Assembly: GCA_038239305.1 (NCBI GenBank)
Contig: JBBSEW010000014.1
Span: forward strand, 1 to 64,000
Length of the DNA: 64,000 nucleotides
Source: JALYUA01 sp038239305
GTDB taxonomy: Bacteria > Acidobacteriota > Thermoanaerobaculia > UBA5066 > Gp7-AA6
Reading direction: 5' to 3'
The translations under genes were made by a program, and so were the position numbers. Under the pieces are notes generated by a model that saw only the letters and a list, made by a program, of their open reading frames with translations, was not told the DNA's origin and did no database searches. Positions 35,301 through 45,046 of the stretch are shown in pieces (the first letter of the stretch is position 1; each line of letters starts with the position of its first letter).

Positions 35301-36617
35301 TCCCCGACACAGCCCCCCGGCACGGTTCTGACGTTCATGGTGCGGGCAGAGCCGATCTGCAGCGTCGGCGAATCGAAGTTCAGCGATCCCGGCAACGTCG
35401 TGACGCTGACGGTGACCACGAGCTGCGCGCGACCCGCGGCGCCGACCGTGACGATCGACAAGCCCTCGGTGATCCCCGGCCAGACGTACACGCTGACCTG
35501 GAACTCGACGCTGACCGGTCTCGGCCAGTATCGAATTCTGCAGTCGGTCAACGGCGGCGCGTTCGTGAGCATCGGCTCGTCGCTGTCCACCTCGTTTTCG
35601 GCAACCGCTCCCGAAGAGCCCGAGGGCACGACGATCGCGCTCCAGGTGCGCGCGGAGCCTTCGTGCGCCACAACGGCGAGCGGCTACGGCAATCCGAGCG
35701 CACCCGTCACGTACACCGTGGCGCCGGGATGCGTGCCTCCCGATGCGCCGACCGACGTGACGCTCACCGGCGTCGATACGACCGGTCCGCCGACCCCGAC
35801 GACCTATCTCGCGGTGACCTTCACGCCGGCCGCGACGGGTGGGCCCGCGACGCGCTATGGCGTCCGGATCAACGGCGACGATGAGGTCTCGACCTCATCC
35901 CCGTCAGCGATTCTTCTCCCGCGCGGCGAGCGCCTCGATCCGATCACGGCGTTCGTTCGCGCGTACGGCTGCAATCCCGAGCAGGGAAGTGCGACCGCGC
36001 AGAGCCCGACGGTCACGCTTCTCGTCTCCCCGCCGATCGCGAATTTCACCGCATCGCCTTCGCCGCGCGTCGGCTCTCCGGTGACTTTCACGGACACGAG
36101 CTCCCCGCAGGCGACCTCCTGGCTCTGGGTCTTCGACGACGGCGCGACCGACCCCACGCAGTCTCCAACCCACACGTTCTCGATTTCGGGGCCGCACACG
36201 GTGTACCTGATCGCGTCGAACGGAGCGGGCTCGTCGACGAAGGCGCTGACGCTTTCGGTCGGAGCCGCGGCCGCGGCCTCGCAGACGCGAGGCATCCTCA
36301 TGACCTCGACCTCGTTCGATGAATCCAACCCGGAACGGCGCCGCGCGAACGTCCACGTGCCCGGGGAGGGGACGTCCTGGCTGCGGATCCGCAACCTGGA
36401 ATCCTCGAACGCGCTGCTCTTCCTGCGATTCCTGGACTCGACCGGGAAGCTCATGCGGGAGCGGAGCCTGACGGTCGCCGGCGGCGCGGAGGCACGATAT
36501 GACCTGGGAGCCTACGGTCTCTCGGGTGAGTGGACCGTCGAGATCGTGAGCGCGCAGAAGTTCGAAGCCTCCGTCGCGGAACCGCGACGTCCCGACCCCA
36601 AGGAGGTCCACCGATGA
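32310..36617 (+). CDS. Large secreted mosaic protein: Vgb-like propeller, parallel beta-helix, Ig-like, FN3-like and PKD domains
   Basis: The 1435-residue protein starts at an ATG with GGAGG upstream and has a signal peptide (VLGFLTLLALSAASA). Seven copies of a GPDGNLWFTE-type repeat (about 45-325) form a propeller like virginiamycin B lyase. Next comes a parallel beta-helix region (about 330-740), opening with VTNTNDTGAGSLRQAI. Two Ig-like Big_3-type repeats follow (PTGTVTFRDGAG and PTGTVTFYDGAA, about 745-930), then three modules each opening with Cys and Pro (about 934, 1038, 1141). A PKD domain (ASPSPRVGSPVTFTDTS, about 1240-1316) and a unique C-terminal domain of about 110 residues end it. 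It is probably a surface or extracellular adhesion protein; lyase activity is not assumed. Confidence 0.8.
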   Translation: MAPCASFLRLRAGFRFPIVLGFLTLLALSAASAQSFNEYPLLAPAAEPSQITVGPDGNLWFTQRIGNRIGRVTPGAVFTDFRVPTVGSEPNAIAAGPDGNLWFTEYNSGMVGRITPTGTITEFQPPCSLCSPSGITSGPDGNLWFAEGGGNIARLTTAGMFTEFPVPTATSGPNGIVTGPDGALWFTEITAGKIGRITTAGAITEFSLPDDTASPQDITSGPDGNLWFVESAGNQVGRITTAGVLTEFPIPTANSFPQYIATGPDGNLWFTETIGNNLGRITTAGVINELAVPTADALPFGIVTGPDGSLWFTELNTSSNAIGRLTLLSFIVTNTNDTGAGSLRQAILDVSAAGGGTVQFAIPGAGVQTIQPLSELPDIQPVAAIIDGYTQPGASANTLTTGGSNAVILIALDGSLAGSGAAGLTTNDDSGTVLGARSARGASGKKPSSVRAAAPTIRGLAIGNFDGDGIDNFVNGTAIEGCFIGTNAAGKVAAPNNGDGVYCGFVTIVGGTAPAQRNLISGNVDNGLELSADGSVIRGNLIGTDSTGTAGIPNGGSGVDIPFSSVSNKIGGASAGAGNVIAFNAFFGVNVACGDGCGSAENISGNSIFSNAKLGITLDGSATPLANDDCDSDLGGNGQQNYPVVTAANTGDGYTMVAGTLNSVANNPYRVEFFASPACDPTGSGEGQTYLGFTDVTTNDSCTAAFSVVFAAAGGLSITATATDSGGNTSEFSACFTATTGQGPSTTALTSAPNPSTFGGAVTLTATVTGSGPIPTGTVTFRDGAGVIGTALLNGSGVATFVTSTLGVGAHILTATYGGDGFYAPSTSPAVTQTVGSANTLVALMSSVNPSSSGQPVTFTAVVSPFAPAAGVPTGTVTFYDGAALLGSATLVGGQASFSTAALTPGVHSITAVYSGDATFTPSTSAPLSQTVGTCQKPSPVSDLSISTPTAGASDTYELRWSDVLGSQAGQYEILVSTNGGASFQAIGYTRNTRFASSPTQPPGTVLTFMVRAEPICSVGESKFSDPGNVVTLTVTTSCARPAAPTVTIDKPSVIPGQTYTLTWNSTLTGLGQYRILQSVNGGAFVSIGSSLSTSFSATAPEEPEGTTIALQVRAEPSCATTASGYGNPSAPVTYTVAPGCVPPDAPTDVTLTGVDTTGPPTPTTYLAVTFTPAATGGPATRYGVRINGDDEVSTSSPSAILLPRGERLDPITAFVRAYGCNPEQGSATAQSPTVTLLVSPPIANFTASPSPRVGSPVTFTDTSSPQATSWLWVFDDGATDPTQSPTHTFSISGPHTVYLIASNGAGSSTKALTLSVGAAAAASQTRGILMTSTSFDESNPERRRANVHVPGEGTSWLRIRNLESSNALLFLRFLDSTGKLMRERSLTVAGGAEARYDLGAYGLSGEWTVEIVSAQKFEASVAEPRRPDPKEVHR

Positions 36618-37735
36618 TTCGTGCGTATAGTCTCTGGTATCGGACGACGGCCGTCGTGACCGCGGCGGCTCTCCTGTTCGGCGGGGCGGGAGCGACGCTC
36701 CTGGCGGCCGGGACGGAGTCGCCGATCCAGATCGCCCACGATCCTCTCTCCTGCGTCGTCACGGACCTCGCGCCGAAAATCGATGCGGGCGTGGCGCCCG
36801 GCACGATCTTCGACAAGGGCTACGTGTACTTCAAGGCGGCCGGCACCGACGACTATTACTACGCTCCGATGGCCGGAACGCCGGACCTGATCACGGGAGT
36901 ACTTCCGCGGCCCCTTCCCGAGACGAAGGCGATCGACTACTACGTGCGGGCGACGGATACCCAGGACCTCGCCAAGAGGACGAGCGAGTTCGTGCCGCCG
37001 GTCGTGCCCGGAAACGCCTGCAAGGCGAACAAGGGCGTGCCCGTCGGTAAGGATGGCGCCAACCTGACGATCGGCCTGACCCGGGAGGGCCAGAACCCCG
37101 CGCCTCCGGGATTCAATCGGCGGGACATCGCGTTCGTCATCCTGTTCGGCGGCGCCACGGTCACGCTCGCGCAGGCCCTGCGCGGATCGGCCTCGGGAAC
37201 CAGCGCATCCACGGGGGGCGCCTCCGCGACTGCCCCGAAGTCCTCCGGAAGCGGCTTGAGCACCGGAGTGGCGATCGGCATCGGCGCTGTCGCGGTCGGT
37301 GCGGGCGCGCTCATCATCGCGAACAACAACCGGCATCACTCCAATACGCCGACTCCGACTCCTCCGCCTCCCACGATGACGCCGACTCCCACGTCGGCGT
37401 TCCAGTTCCTCGAAGCGGACGCGACCTGGAGCGGCGTCGGCAACGTCGATGTCGAGATCCGGGATCCGGGCAACAACGTCGTGGGAACGAATCTGCCGGC
37501 GGGGTGCGAATCGACCGCCTCGCGCACGGAGCACGTCCTCCTGCAGGGTGTGCTGGCCCCGGGAACCTATCGCGTCATGCTGAAGGGGAGCGATTGCCCG
37601 AGCCTGGGCGCTCCTGCCACGATCGCGACCGCGCTGACCGTGCTGCAGTCCGGCGGGGCGCCCAAGTGCACGAACACCTTCGTCAACGTGCCGCTCGGTT
37701 CGAGCGTGCTGGGGTGCCAGTTCACGATCCCCTAA
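36614..37735 (+). CDS. Secreted or membrane-anchored partner protein, unknown family
   Basis: The 373-residue protein overlaps the preceding stop by four bases (ATGA) and has a strong AAGGAGG site, so it is co-translated with the mosaic protein. A signal segment (VVTAAALLFGGAGATLLAA) precedes a domain of about 120 residues. This starts with SCVVTDLAPKIDAGV and resembles the short Ig-like units found in exported acidobacterial proteins. A Ser/Gly/Thr-rich stretch leads to a second hydrophobic helix (GVAIGIGAVAVGAGALIIA), then a Pro/Thr linker and a C-terminal beta-rich domain with three or more Cys. I do not recognise the family. Confidence 0.65.
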   Translation: MIRAYSLWYRTTAVVTAAALLFGGAGATLLAAGTESPIQIAHDPLSCVVTDLAPKIDAGVAPGTIFDKGYVYFKAAGTDDYYYAPMAGTPDLITGVLPRPLPETKAIDYYVRATDTQDLAKRTSEFVPPVVPGNACKANKGVPVGKDGANLTIGLTREGQNPAPPGFNRRDIAFVILFGGATVTLAQALRGSASGTSASTGGASATAPKSSGSGLSTGVAIGIGAVAVGAGALIIANNNRHHSNTPTPTPPPPTMTPTPTSAFQFLEADATWSGVGNVDVEIRDPGNNVVGTNLPAGCESTASRTEHVLLQGVLAPGTYRVMLKGSDCPSLGAPATIATALTVLQSGGAPKCTNTFVNVPLGSSVLGCQFTIP

Positions 37736-37810
37736 ACGTCGCCGGAGCCGCGCTGAAGAGAGCGGCTTCAGAGCTATTGAGGTGCGCGAAGGATCTGTTG
37801 TGGCGAGAGC

Positions 37811-37921
37811 CGCCCGGCTCGGCCGGATGCGGCCTCGACCGGGCGGAGAGTGGTTGGCTCCGGCTCCCGCAACGGGAGGCTCCTCCTTCCCTCTGGTCAG
37901 GAGACTCCTCCCGTTGCGAGC
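37811..37921. repeat. Dispersed repeat with GCAACGGGAGG inverted repeat (copy 2)
   Basis: Arms GCAACGGGAGG (37869-37879) and CCTCCCGTTGC (37907-37917) enclose almost the same loop as copy 1 at 26384. A CCGCCCGG/CCGGGCGG hairpin precedes them. It lies between convergent genes. Conservation of both stems and loop suggests a mobile REP-like unit or a structured RNA. Confidence 0.75.
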
Positions 37922-37977
37922 CGTTGAATCAGACGGGCTCGTCGATTCGCTGCGCACAGGAAAACGTCGGGGCCGCC

Positions 37978-38266
37978 TTCCCCCTCTCCCGGCGGGAGAG
38001 GGCGGGGTGAGGGGCGTTCTCGTTTCCCTCCGATTCCCCGATTACCCCCGATTCTCCCTGGTGGATTCCCGATAGTTCGATGATTCGATTGATCGCGAGA
38101 TCGCACGAAGCGCGCCTTCCCCCTCTCCCGGCGGGAGAGGGCCGGGGTGAGGGGCGCTCCCGAATCTCCGATCCCACCTCACCCGATTCCCTTGATTGAT
38201 CACCCGATCACCCGATTCTCCCTCGATAGACCGATTGATCGCGAGATCGCGAGATCGCGAGATCGG
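37978..38266. repeat. Composite repeat array: two CCCTCTCCC hairpins alternating with CCGATT and GATCGCGA units
   Basis: Two nearly identical hairpins CCCTCTCCCGGCGGGAGAGG (37980-38014 and 38118-38154) are each followed by GGGGTGAGGGG. After each comes a run of CCGATT-type units: 38030-38080, ending in CGATTGATCGCGAGAT, and 38161-38230. The second run ends in a tandem of GATCGCGA, three full copies from 38237. So a unit of about 140 bp has been duplicated. No gene is present in 37736-38295. Confidence 0.75.
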
Positions 38267-38295
38267 TTCTCAAGAAAAAGCTCGCGCTCGCAGCC

Positions 38296-39843
<1,548 letters not shown>

Positions 39844-39858
39844 AGGGCTTCCCCCCGT

Positions 39859-40347
39859 TCAGTTCTGTTCGATCACCCGGGCCACGAACGGCTTATGGAC
39901 GAAATAGAGATCTTCATCTTTCCAGAGGCGAAAGAATCGGCCCTGCTGGTTCATGTAGTCGGTGACGCGCGTCAGTGTCTCCTCGGCCGAGTACAGGAGC
40001 TCGCCCGCGAGAGAGGATCCCGAAGTGAGCTCGACCTGGACTCTCTGCCGGATGTCGAAGAGCTCGTCGGACTCCTCGCCGGCGGCCGCGAGGCTCGCGG
40101 GGGGGACTCGGACCCAGACGACGAGATCGCGGTTCACGATGTCCCAGCGGGACTCCTGGAAATCGCGGACGGGCAGGAACGGGGGGCCGTGCTCGAGAAG
40201 GTCGAGAAGCTGCTGCCGCCGGTACTGCCGGGTGTCCTGCTCGGCCAGGTACACCTCGATGGGCCGTGGCGGGGCGCTTCCGTGGGCGAGGTCCACGGCC
40301 ACGATCTGCTTGCGGACGCGCAGAATTTCCGTGTGCCTCATGCTCAT
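39859..40347 (-). CDS. Conserved-looking protein of unknown function upstream of pilT
   Basis: The 162-residue product starts with MSMRHTEILRVRKQIVAVDL. It has a hydrophilic mixed alpha/beta composition with segments such as VYLAEQDTRQYRRQQLLDLLE, DIVNRDLVVWVRVP and WKDEDLYFVHKPFVARVIEQ. No signal or membrane helix is seen. The longer open frame back to 40704 is Arg-rich noise antisense to nothing useful and is rejected. It is 15 bp upstream of pilT, so a shared transcript and a role with that ATPase are likely. I do not recognise the family. Confidence 0.6.
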   Translation of the reverse strand: MSMRHTEILRVRKQIVAVDLAHGSAPPRPIEVYLAEQDTRQYRRQQLLDLLEHGPPFLPVRDFQESRWDIVNRDLVVWVRVPPASLAAAGEESDELFDIRQRVQVELTSGSSLAGELLYSAEETLTRVTDYMNQQGRFFRLWKDEDLYFVHKPFVARVIEQN

Positions 40348-40360
40348 GGCGTGTGGAAAG

Positions 40361-40388
40361 ACTATACAGGCTCGGCCGAGCCGGTCAG
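40361..40388 (-). promoter_or_regulatory. Putative promoter with palindromic spacer before the pilT unit
   Basis: On the minus strand a -10 TATAGT (40361-40366) and a -35-like CTGACC (40383-40388) are spaced by 16 bp. The spacer contains the perfect 14-bp palindrome GGCTCGGCCGAGCC (40369-40382). The site also lies directly after the kinase stop codon, so the palindrome could instead be part of a terminator stem without a U run. Confidence 0.5.
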
Positions 40389-42778
40389 CGCGAGAGGGCC
40401 TGTTTTCGCTCCAGGAGCAGCGCCCGGATCGAAGAGAGCTCGGGCCGGCCGCGGAGCCGGGCGAACATGGGATCCGTGTCCATGGCGAGGGCCCCGATGT
40501 AGTTGCCTTCCGCCGAGGAGCGCAGGAGCCGGAGCGATTCCTCCTCGTATCCGCAGAACGCGAATCGGCCGGCCTCGAAGTACTTGGGCTCCGGGTCTCG
40601 CGTGAGGCGGGTCGAATCGTTGATGATGCGGCTTGCCGCCGCCGGGTCCCGGGGGCCAGGCGGCACGGCCAGGCACGGCCGGAGGATCGGAAGCCACGGG
40701 GCATCGCGGCTCGAGGTCGAGGACAGGCGCCTCAGTTCGTCATCCACCCGCCCTTCCCGCATCCGGACTTCGAGACCGACGGTCGCGGTCCATTCCGAGT
40801 GGGGCTCGAGGTCGAGGTACTGGTGCGCCCGGGGGTAGTCGGCCACGAGAATGGCCGAGATCGCGCAGCTTCGCCAGGCGGGGCTGTGGGGATCCAGAGA
40901 GACGGTGGTTTCGCACTCCCGCTCCGAGGCGGCCGCCTGCCCGGCATATCGCTGCGCGTACGAGAGCGTGAAATGCGCGTGCGCGCTGTCCGGCCGCCGC
41001 CGCGCCAGGTCGGCGGCGCGCTGCAGGCCGAGACGGATGTCTCCCTCTTCGATGGTGAGCAGGACCAGGTTGGAAGCCGCCTCCACGCCGTTCGGGTCGA
41101 GCGAGATCGACTTCTCGTAGGCGTCCCGTGAGCGGGAGATCTCCGTCTCACCGCCCCCGCCGTACTGGGCCCGGTTGTAGTGACGCTTTCCGAGAGCGGC
41201 CCAGGACGGGGCGAAACTGGCGTCCTTCTTTACGGCTTCTTCGAGGAGCGCCAGGGCTTCGGCGTTCGGGCCGGGGTCGCTCGACAACGCGACGCTCCGC
41301 AGGTAGAGCTCGTAGGCCTCCGGATTCTTGGGCCCCGCTCCGGATGCCATCGGAGCGGCCGCACCGCGGAGCAGAGGAAACAATCCTTCTCTCAGGCGGC
41401 TCGAGATCTGGCTGCGAAGGCCGATGGAATCGGATCGGACCGCGCGAGCGCTGTCGCGCCAGAGGAGACGGTTGGATTCCGTATCAGTGACTTCGAGAGT
41501 GACCTGGATCTCGTCGCCCTGCGAGAGAAAGTGACCCGTGAGGACATCGGTGACGTGAAGCTCCCGGCCAGCCCGCTGCGGATCGGTGTCCGCGCCGGAG
41601 TAACGCCGTGTCGCCGCAAACGGACGGATCGCGAGCGACGGCACGTAGGAAAGGGTAGTGACGATCTCGTCCGGAAGGGCCAGCTTCAGGTACTCGGAAG
41701 CGGAATCGGGAGCGAGGCTCTGGAACGGCAGGACCGCCATCGAAATCGGGGTGGTCGCCTCGCGTCCAGCCTCCGTTCCCCCGCGGTGGCGCATGAACCA
41801 GACCGCCCCGCCGATCAGGACAATGGCGCCGGCGGCTCCGAGGGTCGCGTTGAGCCAGCGTCCCTTCCGGCCTCTCGTCGGCTCCGGCGGCGGCGCGACG
41901 CTCGTCCGGCCCGACTCCGACTGGCGGCGCAGTCTCTTCAGGTCCGACTTCATCTCGGCCGCGCTCTGGTACCGCAGCTCGCGGTCCTTCTCGAGAGCCT
42001 TTTGAAGGAAGTGGTCGAGCTCGGGGGAGATTCCGACGTTCCAGCGTGACGGCGACTCGGGCTCGCGGTTCAGGATGGCGTCGAAGACGAGCGCCGACGT
42101 GGTTCCGGCGAACGGCTGCCGTCCGGTGGCCATCTCGTAGACAACCGCCCCGAACGAGAAAAGATCGGTCCGGGCGTCGAGCTGCTGGCCGCGGGCCTGC
42201 TCGGGGGACATGTAGGCAATCGTTCCGAGAGCGGTCCCCGGGCTCGTGAGGTTCTCCGCGGCTATCGCTGTCCGGGCGTTGCTCTCCTCCGGCAGCCCGT
42301 GTTTCGACGGATGGACCTTCGCCAGCCCGAAATCGAGAAGCTTGGCGTGCCCGCGCGAGGTCACGAATATGTTGGCCGGCTTGATGTCGCGATGCACGAT
42401 GCCGCTCGCGTGCGCCGCGTCGAGCGCGTCGGCGATCTGCGTGCCGAGGTCGAGGAGAGTGTCGGAGGAGAGCGCGCCGGCCGCGATACGCCCCGCGAGG
42501 GTGTCTCCCTCGAGGAGCTCCATCACGAGGAACGGCCGGCCTTCGTCGTCGCCGATGTCGAAGATGGCGCAGATGTTCGGGTGCGCCAGTGAGGAAGCGG
42601 CCCGGGCCTCGCGTGTCAGCCGCTCGAGCGCCTCCGCGTCCGCCGCGAGATGATCGGGAAGGAACTTGAGAGCGACGTGACGGCCCAGACGGGTGTCTTC
42701 GGCCTCGAAGACGACCCCCATTCCGCCGCCGCCGATGCGGCCGAGAATCCTGTAGTGGGAGACCGTTTTGCCGATCAT
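40385..42778 (-). CDS. Membrane Ser/Thr protein kinase with C-terminal TPR-like region
   Basis: The 797-residue kinase begins at the ATG of MIGKTVSHYRIL. Its N-terminal domain has the Gly loop GRIGGGGMG (13-21), Lys 38 in VALK, HRDIKPAN (129-136), DFG (149-151) and the APE-region equivalent with GTIAYMSPEQARG. A transmembrane helix follows near 335-355 (LGAAGAIVLIGGAVWFM). The extracytoplasmic part starts with a TolB/FlgO-like segment (VLPFQSLAPDSASEYLKLALPDEI). Helical repeats follow (EALALLEEAVKKDASFAPSWAALGKRHYN, SAHAHFTLSYAQRY). Such kinases sense external signals and phosphorylate cytosolic targets; targets are unknown. Confidence 0.92.
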   Translation of the reverse strand: MIGKTVSHYRILGRIGGGGMGVVFEAEDTRLGRHVALKFLPDHLAADAEALERLTREARAASSLAHPNICAIFDIGDDEGRPFLVMELLEGDTLAGRIAAGALSSDTLLDLGTQIADALDAAHASGIVHRDIKPANIFVTSRGHAKLLDFGLAKVHPSKHGLPEESNARTAIAAENLTSPGTALGTIAYMSPEQARGQQLDARTDLFSFGAVVYEMATGRQPFAGTTSALVFDAILNREPESPSRWNVGISPELDHFLQKALEKDRELRYQSAAEMKSDLKRLRRQSESGRTSVAPPPEPTRGRKGRWLNATLGAAGAIVLIGGAVWFMRHRGGTEAGREATTPISMAVLPFQSLAPDSASEYLKLALPDEIVTTLSYVPSLAIRPFAATRRYSGADTDPQRAGRELHVTDVLTGHFLSQGDEIQVTLEVTDTESNRLLWRDSARAVRSDSIGLRSQISSRLREGLFPLLRGAAAPMASGAGPKNPEAYELYLRSVALSSDPGPNAEALALLEEAVKKDASFAPSWAALGKRHYNRAQYGGGGETEISRSRDAYEKSISLDPNGVEAASNLVLLTIEEGDIRLGLQRAADLARRRPDSAHAHFTLSYAQRYAGQAAASERECETTVSLDPHSPAWRSCAISAILVADYPRAHQYLDLEPHSEWTATVGLEVRMREGRVDDELRRLSSTSSRDAPWLPILRPCLAVPPGPRDPAAASRIINDSTRLTRDPEPKYFEAGRFAFCGYEEESLRLLRSSAEGNYIGALAMDTDPMFARLRGRPELSSIRALLLERKQALSR

Positions 42779-42815
42779 CGGATCACGATTCGCGGATTCT
42801 AGCCCTCGAATCGCT

Positions 42816-44927
42816 TCACGGCTTCGCGCGGGCCGCGGGCTTCTCGATCTCGTCGGCAATCGAGTTCGCGCCGTAGACCTTTCGCAGCGCCGTGATGATC
42901 GCGGCGGGATGGACGCAGACCGAGCGTGCGATCTCCTCGGAGTACACGACGTCGTTGCCGAGCGACTCGATGTTGCCGTCGAAGAGAAGACCGACGACCT
43001 CCCCCCGTGTGTTCACCGTCGGGCTGCCCGAGTTGCCGCCGGTCGTGTCGGCCGTGGTCACGAAATTGACGGGAACGCCGGGATCGATCTTCGCGCGAGC
43101 GGCAAGATAGCTCGCGGGGAGATCGTAGGGCGCCCGACCGGCGTGCTTCTCGGAGTGCTCGTACATTCCGCCCCACAGGGTCTGGTACGGGATGAGCTGT
43201 CCGCCCGCCACGTACCCGCGCACGGGGCCGTAAGCGAGCCGCAGCGTAAACGTGGCGTCCGGATAGACGTCTTTGCCGTTCGCCGCGAAATACGCTTTCG
43301 CGATCCGCGCGCCCGCCGTCTTCTCGACGCTCGTGACGTTGTCCTCGCGCCACTGGCGGCTGTCGCGGACCAGCGCGTCCGTCAGCCGGGCGAGCACGAT
43401 CATCGGGTCCGACGACGCTTCGATCGCCTTCGTGCCGCCCTCGACGAGAGCGCGGCGCACCGAGGGGTCGGCGAGCTTCGTCCCGTCGACGAGCTCGCTC
43501 GCGCGGTCCTCCGGGCTCTTTCCGGCGAGGATCATTTTTGCGGCGGGGTCTTCGGCCCCCACCTTCTCGACGAGATACCGGAGGCTGTCCGCGAGCGTCG
43601 TCTTCTCGAGAGTCGGATACGTCGGGGCCTTGGAGTACAACGCGAACTCGAGCGACCGTATGTTCGATTCGCGAAACTCTTCCAGCCTAGTGTCGTTCGG
43701 CTTCTCCTTCTCGGCCGCGTACTGGACGACCCGGCGAGCGGTGACCAGCATCGGGGCTCCGCCGAGCGCGCGCGCGACGGCTGTGTCGCGTGCGAAACGC
43801 GCCGCGTAGGCCTTCTCGGCCGCGGCGATGGCCTCCCAGGCACCCGTGGCAGCCGCGAGCGACCTGTCGGAAGCGACGCGCGCCCGAAGGGCTTTCTCGT
43901 CTGCCGCTTTCTTCGCCATGAGCTTCGAGTCCTGCAGCGCTTCGAGGCGGCCGCGATTGGCCTTGAGACTGTTCTCGACTCCGAACAGCGAGCGGGTTGC
44001 GATCCGATGATTTTCGGGGCTCGCGGCCATGAAGGCGAGCAGAAGCCTCTGCCGCCGCAGCTGGAATTCAATCGAGCTCGGCGTCAGAACGTCGCGGCTC
44101 ATTTCGAGCTCGGCGAGAGTCTCCATGCGGTCCGTGGATCCGGGATTGCCGGAGACGAGCACCAGCTCGCCCTCCTGCGCGCCCGCCGTCTTCCAGGCGA
44201 GCCATTCCTTCGGCTGCACCGGCTTGCCATTCTCGTAGATGCGGAAAATCGCAAAGTCGATGTCCCAGCGCGGGTAGGTGAAGTTGTCCGGATCGCCGCC
44301 GAAGAACGCGATCTTTTCCTCGGGCGCGGCGACCAGGCGCACGTCGGTGTATTTCCTGTACTGATAGAGGTCGTGCTCCCCGCCCTCATACAGGGTGATG
44401 GTGTTGCAGCGCAGTCCCGTCCGCTCGCTGCATTCCTTCTCGAGCCGCGCTTCCTGCTGTTTCTGCGATTCGAGCGTCGCGGCGTCGGTCATCCCGGGTT
44501 TCACGTTCGCGTTGATCTCCCGCGTGACGTCGCGGATCGACTCGAGCACGTTCAGCTCCAGGTCGGGGCAGGGAACTTCCTCCGCCGCGGTTTTCGCGCG
44601 GTAACCGGACTGGATGTAGTCATGCTCGGGGGAAGAGATCTTCTGGATGCAGTTGGCGCCGACGTGATGGTTGGTCAGGACGAGCCCGGTGGGGGAGACG
44701 AACGCCCCCGAGCCGCCGTTGTTGAATCGCACCGACGCGAGCCGGATATGGTCGAGCCACCGCTGATCGGGCGCCCACCCGTAGGTCTTCTTCAGGTACG
44801 CCGAAGGAATGTTGTTGAAGGGCCACATACCCTCGTCGGCGCGAACGGCGCCCGGCGTGAGCGCCACGACGAACATAAGGGCCAGGGCGAGTCCATGGGC
44901 AGAAACGATGCGGCGCGGCGTCGTCAT
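42816..44927 (-). CDS. S46 family dipeptidyl-peptidase (DPP7/DPP11-like)
   Basis: The 703-residue exported serine peptidase removes dipeptides from oligopeptides. A signal peptide (LALALMFVVALTPGAVRA) precedes the mature start DEGMWPFNNIPSAYLKKTYG, typical of S46. The triad is visible: His in VLTNHHVG, Asp in NFTYPRWDIDFA, Ser in TTGGNSGSP. A helical domain lies between (about 330-560). The residue that sets specificity in DPP11 (Arg) or DPP7 (Gly) lies near the Ser region; LFDGNIESLGNDVVY suggests Gly-type at that site, but this is uncertain. It is family-typical in length. Confidence 0.93.
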   Translation of the reverse strand: MTTPRRIVSAHGLALALMFVVALTPGAVRADEGMWPFNNIPSAYLKKTYGWAPDQRWLDHIRLASVRFNNGGSGAFVSPTGLVLTNHHVGANCIQKISSPEHDYIQSGYRAKTAAEEVPCPDLELNVLESIRDVTREINANVKPGMTDAATLESQKQQEARLEKECSERTGLRCNTITLYEGGEHDLYQYRKYTDVRLVAAPEEKIAFFGGDPDNFTYPRWDIDFAIFRIYENGKPVQPKEWLAWKTAGAQEGELVLVSGNPGSTDRMETLAELEMSRDVLTPSSIEFQLRRQRLLLAFMAASPENHRIATRSLFGVENSLKANRGRLEALQDSKLMAKKAADEKALRARVASDRSLAAATGAWEAIAAAEKAYAARFARDTAVARALGGAPMLVTARRVVQYAAEKEKPNDTRLEEFRESNIRSLEFALYSKAPTYPTLEKTTLADSLRYLVEKVGAEDPAAKMILAGKSPEDRASELVDGTKLADPSVRRALVEGGTKAIEASSDPMIVLARLTDALVRDSRQWREDNVTSVEKTAGARIAKAYFAANGKDVYPDATFTLRLAYGPVRGYVAGGQLIPYQTLWGGMYEHSEKHAGRAPYDLPASYLAARAKIDPGVPVNFVTTADTTGGNSGSPTVNTRGEVVGLLFDGNIESLGNDVVYSEEIARSVCVHPAAIITALRKVYGANSIADEIEKPAARAKP

Positions 44928-45046
44928 GCGGCCTCCGAAATCCGGCCCGGTGGCGGGGGCCGGGAAAACGAAACGAGGAAACGAAGGGTATCGCAGGGGA
45001 GTCGGGGAAAGGCGTTCGTCGGCCGCTTCGTGAAAAAATCCGCCCC

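Noticed and set aside
40348..40704. N-terminal extension of the small gene upstream of pilT
   Set aside because: The additional sequence is Arg/Ser-rich noise that overlaps the kinase gene. The Met at 40347 begins sensible sequence behind a plausible promoter.
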